64,000 nt of DNA. Source: Streptomyces spinoverrucosus. GTDB lineage: Bacteria; Actinomycetota; Actinomycetes; Streptomycetales; Streptomycetaceae. The translations under genes and the position numbers were made by a program. Below are positions 63,405 through 64,000 of the stretch, piece by piece (the first letter of the stretch is position 1; every line of letters starts with the position of its first letter). Below the pieces are notes generated by a model. That model did not search any database, had not been told where the DNA came from, and was given only the letters and a program-made list of their open reading frames with translations. The stretch spans positions 744,001 to 808,000 of the forward strand of contig NZ_JADPZX010000001.1 of the NCBI RefSeq assembly GCF_015712165.1, given 5' to 3'.

Positions 63405-63543
63405 ACGTCGAGTGTTGGTAACACGCCGGTCCCTGCCGGAGAACTGAACACAAGTCAGCTGTTATCGAGCGCTTCTGACCGTTGGCGTATGACACGGTCA
63501 GGTGTGGGACTGCATCGTGTCCCGCCGGTGCCGACTTTGCGAA

Positions 63544-64000
63544 CTATTCGGCTTGTACGGGTTTCGCGCCATCCCCTTTCGGGGCGTCATCGGCGCCTGT
63601 GGCGTCCTCGACCATGCCCACGATCCGGCGACCGCCGAAGCCGGTGGCGATCAGTCCGAGGCCGTCGAAGAGCAGCGCCAGCGAGAAGAACGTACCAATG
63701 ACGTACTGGCTGCTGCTCGGCCAGGAGGCCAGCACCAGGATGCCCAGCAGCAGGTCGAAGGCGCCCAGCAGCAGCGTCCAGCCGAACTGCGGACCCCGCA
63801 CCACCAGGCCGCCGACCAGCCGGAAGAGCCCGGCGGTGAGGAAGAGCAGGGCGGCGAACATGGCCAGGGCGTCGGCGGCCGCGTCGGGGCTCTTCAGGAC
63901 CACGACGCCCGCCGCGATGTTCAGGGCGGCGACGATCACCGCGAGCCAGAAGAAGTTGCTGCCGCGTCCCTCGATGGCGTGCAGCAGGCCGACCACGCCG
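63544..64000 (-). CDS. HdeD-like (DUF308) membrane protein, N-terminus cut by window edge
   Basis: At least 152 residues of a protein made of hydrophobic helices (FFWLAVIVAALNIAAGVVVL, ALAMFAALLFLTAGLFRLVG, WTLLLGAFDLLLGILVLASW, FFSLALLFDGLGLIATG) matching the HdeD/DUF308 family, whose members are linked to acid or envelope stress in enterobacteria. The frame remains open at the right edge, so the true start lies outside the window. The charged C-terminus (EDATGADDAPKGDG) is probably cytoplasmic. Confidence 0.8.
   Translation of the reverse strand, partial: GVVGLLHAIEGRGSNFFWLAVIVAALNIAAGVVVLKSPDAAADALAMFAALLFLTAGLFRLVGGLVVRGPQFGWTLLLGAFDLLLGILVLASWPSSSQYVIGTFFSLALLFDGLGLIATGFGGRRIVGMVEDATGADDAPKGDGAKPVQAE

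Overview
The window is a stretch of high-GC actinobacterial chromosome, almost certainly Streptomyces. Codon third positions are strongly GC-biased, GTG and TTG starts are frequent, and genes overlap by 1-4 bases. The content is typical of the genus: a complete hopanoid operon, a conservon (sensor-like ATPase, roadblock, DUF742, GTPase, GAF), furA-katG, split transketolase, tdh-kbl, and a LysM/M23 peptidase behind a c-di-AMP riboswitch. From memory and unchecked, the order idi / glycopolymer genes / hopanoid genes / tdh-kbl resembles the SCO6750-SCO6800 region of S. coelicolor. I saw no prophage, IS element, rRNA or CRISPR; the only tRNA is tRNA-Pro(GGG).

Layout. 0-7 kb: a truncated M20 amidohydrolase, a membrane Ser/Thr kinase overlapping a DyP peroxidase tail-to-tail, then a decayed patch. 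In that patch a flotillin/NfeD-like pair sits between a multiply broken PucR-type regulator and the C-terminal remnant of an SLC13-type permease, and the same 19-bp palindromic promoter element occurs twice. 7-15 kb: HAD hydrolase, DUF574 methyltransferase, a FluG-like glutamine synthetase-amidohydrolase pair, a Nudix-like protein, an ECF sigma factor, a Met/His-rich membrane protein, DUF2071, molbindin and DUF899 proteins. 16-19 kb: furA-katG and tRNA-Pro. 19-27 kb: split transketolase, MFS exporter, a run of small regulators and enzymes, then tdh-kbl-lysR. 27-31 kb: conservon. 31-38 kb: metallo-hydrolase, amino-acid dehydrogenase with an ornate operator, TetR, SGNH hydrolase, M23 peptidase with riboswitch, protein phosphatase.

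38-52.3 kb is one long minus-strand hopanoid unit: hpnC, hpnD, a 46-residue coupled small protein, hpnE, polyprenyl diphosphate synthase, shc, hpnG, hpnH, ispG, dxs, hpnO. Next to it is an autoregulated-looking XRE-cupin regulator coupled to a 39-residue membrane peptide. It carries its own MEP-pathway enzymes, squalene synthesis, cyclisation and side-chain steps, so it can run from pyruvate/GAP to aminobacteriohopanetriol. Its Dxs has an extra C-terminal tail of about 13 decapeptide repeats that I do not know from any described Dxs.

52.6-59.6 kb is a second minus-strand operon: two CDP-alcohol phosphotransferases, a glycerol-1-phosphate-dehydrogenase-like enzyme, a nucleotidyltransferase (with an apparent 1-base frameshift), a GT2 glycosyltransferase and a TagGH-type ABC exporter. 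It looks like an uncharacterised pathway for a polyol-phosphate cell-surface polymer or glycolipid. After it come galE, a CDF metal exporter, idi, an anti-sigma-type ATPase and an HdeD-like membrane protein cut by the window end.

The most promising leads are the polyol-phosphate operon, the Dxs repeat tail, the small coupled proteins of the hopanoid operon, and several unassigned operators (near 3.3/6.3, 23.6, 32.7 and 38.9 kb).
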